Source of the DNA: an uncultured Bacteroidota bacterium
Lineage (GTDB): Bacteria > Bacteroidota > Bacteroidia > Flavobacteriales > Flavobacteriaceae
Length of the DNA: 40,647 bases
Reading direction: 5' to 3'
NCBI GenBank assembly: GCA_903824755.1
Contig: CAIJXW010000043.1
Span: 1 to 40,647 of the forward strand
The notes under the pieces were generated by a model that worked only from the letters and a program-made list of their open reading frames with translations, ran no database searches and was not told where the DNA came from. Shown here piece by piece: positions 29,192-38,523 of this stretch. The position numbers were made by a program, and so were the translations under genes. How positions within the stretch are numbered: position 1 is the first letter of the stretch; each line of letters begins with the position of its first letter.

Positions 29192-29822
29192 ATTAGAAAA
29201 ATCATTTAAAAATCATTTAAATTCAAGAAAAATTGAGCCATCAAATGCTGCTTGGCAAAAATTAGAATTAAAATTGAATTCAAAAAATAATCACAAAAAA
29301 CAAAAGTTTTGGAGATCGATAGCTGCCATTTTTATTGGGGTTATAGCCATTGCGTCACTCTTTTTTATTCAGACAAATGATACAATTGATAACAAAATTG
29401 TTTTGGCTACCAAAAAAAAATCAGAAGCTCCAATTATAAAAGCTAATATTAATAAGGAACAATTCATTTATAAATCCAATGCTTATATTGCTCAAAAAAA
29501 CATAAACAAAATTAAAGGCGATACTGAATCGCCAAAAAGCACTCCTAACTTAGTAACAGAAGAAACTAAAAAAGAAGAAATAATTAATGTCGAAAATGGT
29601 ATAGTTCAGGCAATTATCGAAAATAATCCGAAGATTAGTAGCCCTGAGAATACAGCAATAATGGTCGAAATTAATAATCCTGCCGTAACTGTAAATTCGA
29701 AAATGCTACTTTCGCAAGTAGAAGAAGAATTGAAACTTACTTTTAGGCAGAAAGTTTTAAAAACAATTATAAAAAATTATAAAGCTACAAAAGATATTTT
29801 GGTATCAAGAAATCAAGAATAA
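29178..29822 (+). CDS. Single-TM protein, possible cognate anti-sigma-like factor
   Basis: Overlaps the sigma gene by 14 nt; short cytosolic N-terminus with a SNAAWQKLELKL motif, one TM (SIAAIFIGVIAIASLFFI), extracytoplasmic tail. Confidence 0.75.
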   Translation: MEQNKLEKSFKNHLNSRKIEPSNAAWQKLELKLNSKNNHKKQKFWRSIAAIFIGVIAIASLFFIQTNDTIDNKIVLATKKKSEAPIIKANINKEQFIYKSNAYIAQKNINKIKGDTESPKSTPNLVTEETKKEEIINVENGIVQAIIENNPKISSPENTAIMVEINNPAVTVNSKMLLSQVEEELKLTFRQKVLKTIIKNYKATKDILVSRNQE

Positions 29823-29845
29823 ATAACCCAATTTAAATAAAAAAT

Positions 29846-30967
29846 ATGAAAAAAATTATCTCCTTAATTGTAATTATTATTTTATGCTATCCTTCAACAG
29901 TAGCCGCACAAGACCAAACGGATAAAATCGAAGCAAGAAAAAACAAAATCGAAGAGAAAAACATTGAACGAAACGGTAGATATAAATTAAGCACTTTTGA
30001 TAAAAAAGTAAAAGAAATCGAAAAGCGAATTGAAAACATCGCTTTGGAAGAAAAAAATGCCTTGAAACTAGAAATAGAATCGCTGAATAATCAATTGGAA
30101 AAGGGACAAATAAATGAAGAAAAGGCGACCGAACAAAAGTTGAAATTGTCAGAAACATCGGCTACAAATATAGAACGCAGAATTGCAGCTGCGAATCAAG
30201 ATTTGAAAAATTTAATACAAGAAAAAGTTGATGGAAAACTAAAACAAGACGATTCGATAACGGGCTATTATTTTTCATTTCCATCAATGAAACTTAAATA
30301 TAAAACATTAGATTCAAATTCAGATCAGGATAGAACCACGACTCAATTTGTAATCGCTGTGGGCTTCAACAATCTGATTACTAACGATCAAGTGGCACAT
30401 TCTGATTATCGATATTGGGACTCTAGATTCTATGAGTGGGGATTAACTTTCAATACTAGAATTTTAAAACAACACAATTTATTGCATGCAAAATATGGAA
30501 TTTCTTTAATGTATAACAATTTGCGTCCAACCGAAAACCGCACTTTTGTTATAGACGGAAATCAAACGAATCTCGAAGTTAGCCCAATTCATTTGGAAGA
30601 TTCTCGATTTAGAAATGTATATTTAGTAGCGCCAATTCACCTAGAATTTGATTTTTCTAAATCCAAAACTAAAATGGGTAAAAAACATTTTGCTTCTCAC
30701 AAAAGTATCCGATTGGGTTTTGGAGGATATTCTGGAATTAGAATTAAGTCAAAACAATTGTTATTTTATACTGATGCCGATGGAAATGAAGTTAAGAACA
30801 AAACAAAAGGAAGCTTCAATTCGTCCGATTTTATCTATGGAATTAGCACATATGTTGGGTATAAACAAACAAGTTTGTATTTGAAATATGATTTGAACCC
30901 TATTTTTAAATCAAATATTGTCAAACAAAATAACATTTCTTTAGGTTTGCGTTTCGACTTGAATTAA
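29846..30967 (+). CDS. Secreted coiled-coil plus beta-barrel-like hypothetical protein
   Basis: Signal peptide ending near VAAQ, charged coiled-coil (KKVKEIEKRIENIALEEKNALKLEIESLNNQLEKG), then beta-rich C-terminal part ending ISLGLRFDLN. Confidence 0.8.
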   Translation: MKKIISLIVIIILCYPSTVAAQDQTDKIEARKNKIEEKNIERNGRYKLSTFDKKVKEIEKRIENIALEEKNALKLEIESLNNQLEKGQINEEKATEQKLKLSETSATNIERRIAAANQDLKNLIQEKVDGKLKQDDSITGYYFSFPSMKLKYKTLDSNSDQDRTTTQFVIAVGFNNLITNDQVAHSDYRYWDSRFYEWGLTFNTRILKQHNLLHAKYGISLMYNNLRPTENRTFVIDGNQTNLEVSPIHLEDSRFRNVYLVAPIHLEFDFSKSKTKMGKKHFASHKSIRLGFGGYSGIRIKSKQLLFYTDADGNEVKNKTKGSFNSSDFIYGISTYVGYKQTSLYLKYDLNPIFKSNIVKQNNISLGLRFDLN

Positions 30968-30986
30968 CGAAATAAAAATATTTTTT

Positions 30987-31026
30987 AAAACTCTCAAAGA
31001 GTTTCAAATTCTTTGAGGGTTTTTTT
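30987..31026 (+). terminator. Rho-independent terminator
   Basis: ACTCTCAAAGA-GTTTCAAAT-TCTTTGAGGGTTTTTTT. Confidence 0.85.
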
Positions 31027-31040
31027 CTAAAAAAACTTTG

Positions 31041-31048
31041 TAACTTTG
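31041..31048 (+). promoter_or_regulatory. Putative -7 element (TAACTTTG) for dnaG
   Basis: TAnnTTTG match 23 nt before the start; candidate TTG falls inside the upstream terminator with long (25 nt) spacing. Confidence 0.4.
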
Positions 31049-31071
31049 AAACCTTACCAAATTATAATTAA

Positions 31072-33045
31072 TTGATTTCAAAAGCTACCATAGATACTGT
31101 TTTCGAAACTGCTCGCGTTGAGGAGGTGATTGGCGATTTTGTTCAGTTGAAACGTGCTGGAAGCAATTTCAAAGGACTAAGCCCATTCTCTGACGAACGT
31201 TCGCCTTCGTTTATGGTCTCGCCTGTAAAACAAATTTGGAAAGATTTTAGTTCAGGAAAAGGAGGCAATTGTGTCGCTTTTTTAATGGAGCATGAGCATT
31301 TTACCTATCCTGAAGCCATTCGATATTTGGCCAAAAAATATAATATTGAAGTTGAAGAAACGATTCAAACCGATGAAGAAAAAGCAAATACAGATGTTCG
31401 AGAAAGCATGTATTTGGTTTCTGAATATGCCCAAAAATATTTTCACGAGACACTTTTAAATTCAGAAGAAGGAAAAGCAATTGGCTATACTTATTTCAAA
31501 GAAAGGGGATTTACGAACGAAACAATAAAAAAATTCTCGCTAGGTTATTCGCCAGAAACTTGGGACGCATTTTCGCAAGATGCACTTGGGAAAGGCTATA
31601 AGCTAGAATTTCTGGAAAGCACAGGGTTTACAATTGTTAAGGAAGAAAAACTTATTGACCGTTTTCGTGGTCGGGTGATGTTTCCAATTCAAAGTATGTC
31701 TGGACGAATATTAGGGTTTGGAGGTCGAATTTTGTCAACCGATAAAAAAGCAGCCAAGTATCTAAATTCTCCCGAAAGCGATATTTATCATAAAAGTAAA
31801 GTTTTGTATGGGATTTTTCAAGCAAAACAAGCCATAGCCAAACAAAATAATTGTTTTTTGGTAGAAGGTTATACAGATGTAATTCAATTTAATCAGGTTG
31901 GAATCGAAAACGTAGTTGCCTCTTCAGGAACGGCTTTAACGCCTGATCAAATTAGATTAATCAACAGATTAACAAAAAATATCACCGTTTTATTTGATGG
32001 AGATGCCGCAGGACTTCGGGCTTCTATTCGTGGTATCGACTTGATTCTAGAAGAGGGAATGAACGTAAAAGTTTGTGCTTTTCCAGACGGGGAAGACCCA
32101 GATAGTTTTGCTAGAAAAACACCTTATGAAGAATTGGTTTTGTATTTGGAAGAAAATTCCAAAGACTTTATTCAGTTTAAAGCTTCACTTTTGATGAATG
32201 ATGCCAAGAATGATCCGATAAAAAAGGCGGGTTTAATTCGAGATATGGTGACGAGTATTTCTAAAATTCCAGACCGCATTCAACGAGAAATTTATATTCA
32301 AGAATGTTCCAGAATAATGGATATTTCCGAGCAGGTATTGATTAGTACATTAGCTCAAATGATTCAAAAAGATGCAGTTGAATCAGGAAAAAAACTAAAA
32401 CAAGAGCAGAAATCTTTTGAGATAATAAAAAACGAACCCGAAGTTACGGTAGAAAAAATTGACATTCTCTATCAATTAGAAAGAAAAATAATTGAAATTT
32501 TATTGCTTTATGGACACAAAACAGTAGAGTTTGAAGACATTACTATTAAAACTAATGAAGATGGGGAAATTAAAGACGTTTCCGAAAACAAAGAATATTT
32601 AGTCTACCAAAGGGTTTATTTGAGTTTGCAAGAAGATGAGGTAGAGCTTGCAAATCCATTTTTTAGAGCTATTTATGTAAATTTAATTGAGTACTTTAAT
32701 CAAAATGAACACTTCAATATTGAGCAATATTTGATGCAATTGCCACCAGAATTTGCCCAAGAAGTAACCGATGTTTTGATGGAAGACGAACGATTAACAC
32801 TACATGATTGGGAGGGGCAAAATATATTTGTCAAACAAAAAGATCAAAATATTAGCCAATATGTTTCCGAAACAATATTAACGCTCAGATGGTATCTTGT
32901 CGATAGGCTAATTGAGGAAATAAAAGGCTCAATCTCTTCCGAACCCGAATCTGATAATTCAGAACCGCTATCTCTGGCAATGGATTATTATAAACTGATT
33001 AACTCTTTTTCAAATAAATTAGGGCGTGTAATGACACGTTATTAA
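31072..33045 (+). CDS. dnaG: DNA primase (TTG start)
   Basis: SPFSDERSPSFMVSPVKQIWKDFSSGKGGNCVAFLM, LVEGYTDVIQFNQVGIENVVASSGTALT, VLFDGDAAG. First codon is TTG. Confidence 0.97.
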   Translation: MISKATIDTVFETARVEEVIGDFVQLKRAGSNFKGLSPFSDERSPSFMVSPVKQIWKDFSSGKGGNCVAFLMEHEHFTYPEAIRYLAKKYNIEVEETIQTDEEKANTDVRESMYLVSEYAQKYFHETLLNSEEGKAIGYTYFKERGFTNETIKKFSLGYSPETWDAFSQDALGKGYKLEFLESTGFTIVKEEKLIDRFRGRVMFPIQSMSGRILGFGGRILSTDKKAAKYLNSPESDIYHKSKVLYGIFQAKQAIAKQNNCFLVEGYTDVIQFNQVGIENVVASSGTALTPDQIRLINRLTKNITVLFDGDAAGLRASIRGIDLILEEGMNVKVCAFPDGEDPDSFARKTPYEELVLYLEENSKDFIQFKASLLMNDAKNDPIKKAGLIRDMVTSISKIPDRIQREIYIQECSRIMDISEQVLISTLAQMIQKDAVESGKKLKQEQKSFEIIKNEPEVTVEKIDILYQLERKIIEILLLYGHKTVEFEDITIKTNEDGEIKDVSENKEYLVYQRVYLSLQEDEVELANPFFRAIYVNLIEYFNQNEHFNIEQYLMQLPPEFAQEVTDVLMEDERLTLHDWEGQNIFVKQKDQNISQYVSETILTLRWYLVDRLIEEIKGSISSEPESDNSEPLSLAMDYYKLINSFSNKLGRVMTRY

Positions 33046-33090
33046 TACAGTTTTTAGTTACTAAAAATCCTAATTCAATAAATAATTATA

Positions 33091-33906
33091 CTACAAAATA
33101 GATTTTATTTCTAGAGGAATAGTACAAACAGGAATTGGATTCATTTTGTGCTTATTTTGAGTATTTAATCGGATATATATATCAAAAACTTCACTTTCCC
33201 GTCCCACAAAATCAGTTTTTTTCTTGCCTATTGCGTGTTGGTTCATTGCCCATTCTAGTTCATTATAACTAGCTCCAAGTTGCTCCTCATCGGTTCTGGA
33301 GTCAACAAAAAGACCATCGGTTGGAGCCGCTTTTAAAATAGCATCTGGAACTTTCAAAAATTCGCCTAAAGCAAAAACTTCCGATTTCATTAGATCGGCA
33401 ATTGGACTCAAATCGACCCCGCCATCACCGTATTTTGTATAAAAACCCACTCCAAAATCTTCTACTTTATTGCCCGTACCAGCAACCAAATAGCCATGAA
33501 TCCCAGCAAAATAATAGAGCGTTGTCATTCTTAGCCTTGCTCTCGTGTTTGCCAACGATAAATATAGTTTTTCTTCATTTTCAGTTGAAGACAACGCTTT
33601 ACAAAAGGAATCGAATAATGCTGTCAAATCCGCTTCTTCCGAAGTAACATTATGGAATCTATTTTTTAGTTGTAGAATATGTTCTTTCCCTCGATTTATC
33701 TGATTCTCAGCTTGGTGAATAGGCATTTCTACGCACAAAGTTGGAAATCCAGTTTGGGCACATAGCGTGGAGGTCACCGCCGAATCTATTCCGCCAGATA
33801 TTCCTACAACAAATCCATTCACTTTTGAAGCAATTGCATAATCTTTCAACCAGCTTACAATGTGAGCATTAACTTTTTCAACCTGAATTGTGCTTTTTTT
33901 AAGCAT
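33091..33906 (-). CDS. nadE: NAD+ synthetase
   Basis: GISGGIDSAVTSTL, NTRARLRMTTLYYFAG, VAGTGNKVEDFGVGFYTKYGDGGVDLSPI. Confidence 0.96.
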   Translation of the reverse strand: MLKKSTIQVEKVNAHIVSWLKDYAIASKVNGFVVGISGGIDSAVTSTLCAQTGFPTLCVEMPIHQAENQINRGKEHILQLKNRFHNVTSEEADLTALFDSFCKALSSTENEEKLYLSLANTRARLRMTTLYYFAGIHGYLVAGTGNKVEDFGVGFYTKYGDGGVDLSPIADLMKSEVFALGEFLKVPDAILKAAPTDGLFVDSRTDEEQLGASYNELEWAMNQHAIGKKKTDFVGRESEVFDIYIRLNTQNKHKMNPIPVCTIPLEIKSIL

Positions 33907-33935
33907 AGTTTTTATAGTTTTAAAAATCAGCGATG

Positions 33936-33951
33936 TATATTTGCAAAAATA
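33936..33951. promoter_or_regulatory. Abutting opposed -7-like boxes in the nadE/gldB divergent region
   Basis: TATATTTG|CAAAAATA: plus-strand TATATTTG (33936-33943) directly followed by minus-strand TATTTTTG (33944-33951). Confidence 0.4.
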
Positions 33952-33957
33952 ATAATT

Positions 33958-34011
33958 ATTTGGAGCTATTTCCTGCTTTCTGTTTCATTCTTTTCAAAAA
34001 AGGATTTTCAC
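33958..34011 (+). repeat. Structured intergenic element, partial or degenerate copy 2
   Basis: TTTGGAGCTATTTCCTGCTTTCTGTTTCATTCTTTTCAAAAAAGGATTTTCAC aligns with the minus strand of 19069-19152 (31/36 plus 14/15 by hand, with a loop-length gap). Confidence 0.65.
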
Positions 34012-34085
34012 GATAATCGAATTTTGACGAATACTTCAAAAATAAAGGGTTAGTGAAGAAATTAGAGCAAAAAAATTAAATAAAT

Positions 34086-35042
34086 ATGAAAAAAATTCTT
34101 CTTCTAACGACATTCCTATTTCTTGTTTTTTCATGCAATCAAAAAAGCAAGGTAGAAAAAGAGATAGAAAATAGTATTGTTTCGGTAAAATTAGAACGCT
34201 TTGATAAAATATTTTATGAAACACCAATCTCTCAATTTGGTAAAATAAAAAGCAAATATCCTTATTTTTTTCCAAAGCAAACTCCAGATTCAGTTTGGAC
34301 AAACAAAATGTCAAATCCTTTATACAGAGAATTGTATGGCGAAGTTCAGAAAAAATATAAAAATAGTGATACTATTCAAGCCAATTTGGACGAGCTATTT
34401 AAACACATTAAATATTATTTTCCTGAAACCAAAACACCAAAAGTAATTACGCTTATATCTGAAATGGATTATCAAAATAAAATGATATATACTGATAGTT
34501 TAGTTTTGATTTCATTGGATTTATATCTTGGAAAAAACCATCGTTTTTATGAATTTCCTGATTATTTGAAACAAAATTTTGAACCTTCGCAAATCATGCC
34601 TGATCTAGTGGATAGTTTTGCACCCTATAAAATCAAACCACCCACAGACAAAACGTTGCTTTCGCAAATGATTTATGCCGGAAAGCAATTGTATTTGAAG
34701 GATATTTTGCTTCCAGAAATTACAGATTACGATAAAATTGGGTATAAGCCCGAACAGCTAAAATGGTGTCAAGAAAACGAAAGTTATATGTGGAGTTATT
34801 TTATAGAAGACAAATTGTTATACAGTTCGGAGTCAAAATTAGCCAATCGATTTATAAATTTAGCCCCATTTTCCAAGTTTTATTTAGAGATTGACAACCA
34901 ATCTCCAGGTCGTGTAGGGACTTGGATTGGCTGGCAAATAGTGCGTTCTTTCATGGAGAAAAACCCTGTTTCAATTTCTCAATTAATGACAATTGATGCT
35001 ACTGAACTTTTTCAAAAATCAAAATACAAACCCAAAAAATAA
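34086..35042 (+). CDS. gldB: Gliding motility lipoprotein GldB
   Basis: Lipobox FLVFSCNQ; GldB-type sequence (KLERFDKIFYETPI...KYPYFFPKQTPDSVW...WQIVRSFMEKNP); followed by gldC. Confidence 0.93.
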   Translation: MKKILLLTTFLFLVFSCNQKSKVEKEIENSIVSVKLERFDKIFYETPISQFGKIKSKYPYFFPKQTPDSVWTNKMSNPLYRELYGEVQKKYKNSDTIQANLDELFKHIKYYFPETKTPKVITLISEMDYQNKMIYTDSLVLISLDLYLGKNHRFYEFPDYLKQNFEPSQIMPDLVDSFAPYKIKPPTDKTLLSQMIYAGKQLYLKDILLPEITDYDKIGYKPEQLKWCQENESYMWSYFIEDKLLYSSESKLANRFINLAPFSKFYLEIDNQSPGRVGTWIGWQIVRSFMEKNPVSISQLMTIDATELFQKSKYKPKK

Positions 35043-35377
35043 TGGCAAATACAAATACATCAGAAATAAAATTCTGTATTGAATTAGACGAAAACAAAGT
35101 TCCCGAAAAATTATCATGGTCGGCTGAAGATGGCGGAATTAAAGATGAAGAAGCAAAAGCAATTATGCTTTCTGTTTGGGACAGTAAAGAAAAACAATCG
35201 ATGCGTATTGATCTTTGGACAAAAGAAATGCCTGTTGATGAAATGAAAATATTTTTTCATCAAACTTTAGTGGCCATGTGCGACACTTTTCAACGAGCTA
35301 CTGGCGATGAAAAAATGGCTGATACGATGCGTGATTTTAGTGATTATTTCGCAGAAAAGTTAGAATTAAAGAGATAA
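35042..35377 (+). CDS. gldC: Gliding motility protein GldC
   Basis: EIKFCIELDENKVPEKLSWSAEDGG...WDSKEKQSMRIDLWTKEMPVDEMK. Confidence 0.95.
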   Translation: MANTNTSEIKFCIELDENKVPEKLSWSAEDGGIKDEEAKAIMLSVWDSKEKQSMRIDLWTKEMPVDEMKIFFHQTLVAMCDTFQRATGDEKMADTMRDFSDYFAEKLELKR

Positions 35378-35387
35378 AACTACCGAT

Positions 35388-36008
35388 TTAAAACTCATTT
35401 TGATTCTTAAACACTTCTTGATTTACTTCATCAATATAGGCAAGTAAGGCTTCTTTTCCAGTGCCTTCGGAAGATGAGGTTACAAAATAGTTAGGCATTT
35501 CGGCCCAGTTGTTTGCAAACATTTGCTTCTTGTAGGCAGCAACATGCGAGTCGATTTTTACTTTGCTAATTTTGTCTGCTTTTGTGAAAATTATACAAAA
35601 CGGAATTTCACTTTCACCCATATAAGACATAAACTCAATGTCAATATTTTGAGCTTCGTGGCGAATGTCAATCAAAACAAAAGCACAAACAAGTTGTTCT
35701 CTTCGTTCAAAATAATCGGTGATAAATTGTTGGAAAACAGATTTTGTTTTTTTGGAAACCTTCGCAAAACCATATCCTGGTAAATCGACCAAAAACCAAT
35801 TTTTATTTATCAGAAAATGATTTATAAGTTGCGTTTTTCCTGGTCTTCCAGAAGTTTTAGCCAGGCTTTTATGATTAGTAAGCATGTTGATTAATGAAGA
35901 TTTTCCAACGTTTGAACGGCCAATAAAGGCATATTCGGGCAAAAAATCTTTTGGACATTTAGCAACTTCTGAATTGCTAATAATAAATTCGGCAGTATTA
36001 ATTTTCAT
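35388..36008 (-). CDS. engB: Ribosome biogenesis GTP-binding protein YihA/YsxC
   Basis: FIGRSNVGKSSLINML, SGRPGKTQLIN, LVDLPGYGFAK, FTKADK. ATG at 36008 preferred over 36044. Confidence 0.95.
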   Translation of the reverse strand: MKINTAEFIISNSEVAKCPKDFLPEYAFIGRSNVGKSSLINMLTNHKSLAKTSGRPGKTQLINHFLINKNWFLVDLPGYGFAKVSKKTKSVFQQFITDYFERREQLVCAFVLIDIRHEAQNIDIEFMSYMGESEIPFCIIFTKADKISKVKIDSHVAAYKKQMFANNWAEMPNYFVTSSSEGTGKEALLAYIDEVNQEVFKNQNEF

Positions 36009-36033
36009 ATTTTTTATTGCGGTACTTTTGCCG

Positions 36034-36798
36034 CTATAATTCATTCTTTATTAGCCAATCTTCCATGTGCAGATTAAACTCTTCAGGTCGCTCCATCATT
36101 GCTGCATGACCACATTTGTCAATCCAATATAACGAAGAATGAGGAAGTAGCTTGTGAAACTCATCGGCCACTTCGGGAGGTGTGACTAGGTCATTTTTAC
36201 CCCAAATAATGCAGGTAGGAACGTGCATTTTAGGTAAATCTTTGGCCATATTATGTCGAATGGCACTTTTTGCTATTGTCAAAGTTTTGATTAATTTAAT
36301 TCGGTCATTTGCCATCAAAAAAACTTCATCAACAATTTCTTTAGTGGCTATTTTTGGATCATAAAAAACAGCTTCTGCCTTTTGTTTTATATAGTCATAA
36401 TCACCGCGTCTTGGATAACTATCGCCCATCGCACTTTCATAAAGTCCTGAACTACCAGTTATTATAAGACCGAGCATTTTTTCGGGATACATTTTTGTAT
36501 GATACAAAGCAATGTGACCACCAAGAGAATTTCCGAGGAGAATCACACGTTCAAAACCCTTAAAAGTAATAAAATCTTTTACATATTTTGCAAATGCTTT
36601 TACGTTAGTTTTAAGGATATTTTGAGTATAAATGGGCAACTCAGGAATAACCACTTTATATCCTTTATTAGGAAAATAATTTGCTACCCCGTCAAAATTG
36701 CTAAGCCCTCCCATCAATCCGTGAAGAATAATGATTGGAGTTCCTTCTCCAGCCTCAAAATAGGTGTATTTTCCTTCCTTAATTAAATTGTGCTCCAT
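36034..36798 (-). CDS. Alpha/beta fold hydrolase
   Basis: IILHGLMGGLSNF, LLGNSLGGHIAL nucleophile elbow, WGKNDLVTP, CGHAAMMERPEEF. Confidence 0.94.
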   Translation of the reverse strand: MEHNLIKEGKYTYFEAGEGTPIIILHGLMGGLSNFDGVANYFPNKGYKVVIPELPIYTQNILKTNVKAFAKYVKDFITFKGFERVILLGNSLGGHIALYHTKMYPEKMLGLIITGSSGLYESAMGDSYPRRGDYDYIKQKAEAVFYDPKIATKEIVDEVFLMANDRIKLIKTLTIAKSAIRHNMAKDLPKMHVPTCIIWGKNDLVTPPEVADEFHKLLPHSSLYWIDKCGHAAMMERPEEFNLHMEDWLIKNEL

Positions 36799-37074
36799 TG
36801 TGCTATTTGCATTACAAATTCAGACAAATATATGATAATAATGCCAAAAATAAATTGTGTTTCGTTTTAAAATGTATTTCTTCAAAAAAACGTATTAAAT
36901 TTTTTAATTAAAAAAACAAATTTTCATTTTTTTAATAATCACTCAAAGTTAGAATCTTTTATTAATAGACCTACTATAATCAACAAATTTCACATAATCT
37001 TATTGACTTCTTAACGATTTGTTTGCGAGAGATTTGTCATAAAAATCCTTAAAAATAGATGCTTTTTTTCAAAA

Positions 37075-37121
37075 GTGGTAAAACTTATTAACAAAGTGGT
37101 AATTTGTGGTAAAATGTGGTA
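37075..37121 (+). promoter_or_regulatory. MraZ-box-like GTGGTA array upstream of mraZ
   Basis: GTGGTA at 37075, 37096, 37106 and 37116; the last three at exactly 10-bp spacing, the first 21 bp away. Confidence 0.75.
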
Positions 37122-37130
37122 TTTTTTATT

Positions 37131-37138
37131 TATTTTTG
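37131..37138 (+). promoter_or_regulatory. Putative -7 element (TATTTTTG) for mraZ/dcw operon
   Basis: TAnnTTTG match 19 nt before ATG 37158; TTTG at 37103-37106 is a candidate -33 with 24-nt spacing. Confidence 0.5.
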
Positions 37139-37157
37139 TCATTATCATTTAAAATTA

Positions 37158-37637
37158 ATGTACTTGAATTCAATTATTGGAACATATGAGTGTAAGGTTG
37201 ATGCAAAAGGAAGACTTCTTTTGCCAGCTCCTTTGAAGAAGCAATTGACAGCTTCGATTCAAGATGGCTTTGTCTTGAAGCGTTCTGTTTTTCAGCCTTG
37301 CCTTGAGTTGTATCCAATGTCTGAATGGAATTTGATGATGCAAAAAATAAACAAACTCAATCGGTTTGTGAAAAAAAACAATGACTTCATTAGACGATTT
37401 ACCGCAGGTGTAAAAGTGATTGAAATGGATAATCTTGGCCGATTATTAGTGCCAAAAGATTTGGTTTCATTTGCTGCTATTTCAAAAGATATAGTGCTTT
37501 CATCTGCTGTGAATATTGTCGAAATATGGGACAAAGAGCTGTATGAAAAATCCATCTCTGAAGCCGAAGTTGATTTTGCCGATTTAGCCGAACAAGTAAT
37601 GGGAAATTTTAATGATGATGAACATGGAGTATCATAA
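37158..37637 (+). CDS. mraZ: Transcriptional regulator MraZ
   Basis: IIGTYECKVDAKGRLLLPAPLKKQL, VIEMDNLGRLLVPKDLVSFA; ATG at 37158 preferred. Confidence 0.95.
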   Translation: MYLNSIIGTYECKVDAKGRLLLPAPLKKQLTASIQDGFVLKRSVFQPCLELYPMSEWNLMMQKINKLNRFVKKNNDFIRRFTAGVKVIEMDNLGRLLVPKDLVSFAAISKDIVLSSAVNIVEIWDKELYEKSISEAEVDFADLAEQVMGNFNDDEHGVS

Positions 37638-38520
37638 CCCGGTATTGTTGAAAGAATCCGTTGATGGATTGAATATCAAGCCAGACGGAATATATGTCGA
37701 TGTGACTTTTGGCGGTGGTGGTCATTCCAAAGAAATTTTGAGTCGCCTTGGGCCAAACGGAAAATTGTTTGCCTTTGATCAAGATGAAGATGCTCTAGAA
37801 AACGCAATTGATGACAGTCGGTTTGTTTTGATTAATGAGAATTTTCGATTTATAAAAAGGTTTTTGAGGTTTCATAATATTAAAAGTGTAGATGGAATTT
37901 TGGCCGATTTGGGGGTTTCATCTCACCAATTTGATGTTGCCGAAAGAGGTTTTTCTACTCGATTTGATGCCGAATTGGATATGAGAATGAGTCAAAAAAA
38001 TGATTTGAATGCCTATCGAGTGGTCAATGAATATGACGAAACTAATTTGAGAAGAGTTTTTTTGGATTATGGAGAATTAAAAAACGCTCCCGCAATTGCT
38101 AGAGTGATTTTGGAAGCCCGAGAAATTAATCCAATAAAAAACACCGAACAATTAAAAACAGTTTTAAGTCGGTTTTTACCAGCACATAAAAGCCATAAGA
38201 TTTTGGCACAAATGTATCAAGCCATACGAATAGAAGTGAATCAAGAAATGGATGTTTTGAAAGAATTTTTAGTTCAATCTTTAGAAATATTAAATTCTGG
38301 CGGACGATTATCTGTGATTTCCTATCATTCATTGGAAGACAGATTGGTGAAAAGATTTATAAAAAACGGCATGTTTGAAGGAGAGCCAGAGAGAGACTTT
38401 TTCGGTAATTTTTCAGTTCCGTTTATGACAATTGGGAAACTAGTAGTCCCTGATTCAAATGAAATTAAGATAAATAATAGAGCTCGAAGTGCAAAATTAA
38501 GAATAGCAGAAAAACGATAA
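37612..38520 (+). CDS. rsmH: 16S rRNA (cytosine(1402)-N(4))-methyltransferase
   Basis: YHNPVLLKESVDGL, DVTFGGGGHSKEIL, LADLGVSSHQFD, RLSVISYHSLEDRLVK. Several in-frame ATGs at the start. Confidence 0.97.
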   Translation: MMMNMEYHNPVLLKESVDGLNIKPDGIYVDVTFGGGGHSKEILSRLGPNGKLFAFDQDEDALENAIDDSRFVLINENFRFIKRFLRFHNIKSVDGILADLGVSSHQFDVAERGFSTRFDAELDMRMSQKNDLNAYRVVNEYDETNLRRVFLDYGELKNAPAIARVILEAREINPIKNTEQLKTVLSRFLPAHKSHKILAQMYQAIRIEVNQEMDVLKEFLVQSLEILNSGGRLSVISYHSLEDRLVKRFIKNGMFEGEPERDFFGNFSVPFMTIGKLVVPDSNEIKINNRARSAKLRIAEKR

Positions 38521-38523
38521 ACA

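Noticed and set aside
33024-33067. Small palindromes CGTGT-AATG-ACACG and TTTTTAGTTACTAAAAA after dnaG as a terminator
   Set aside because: One overlaps the coding end and the other has a 1-nt loop; neither forms a convincing hairpin with T-tract.
35388-36044. engB overlapping the hydrolase gene by 11 nt
   Set aside because: Overlap arises only from the upstream ATG; the conserved start at 36008 removes it.
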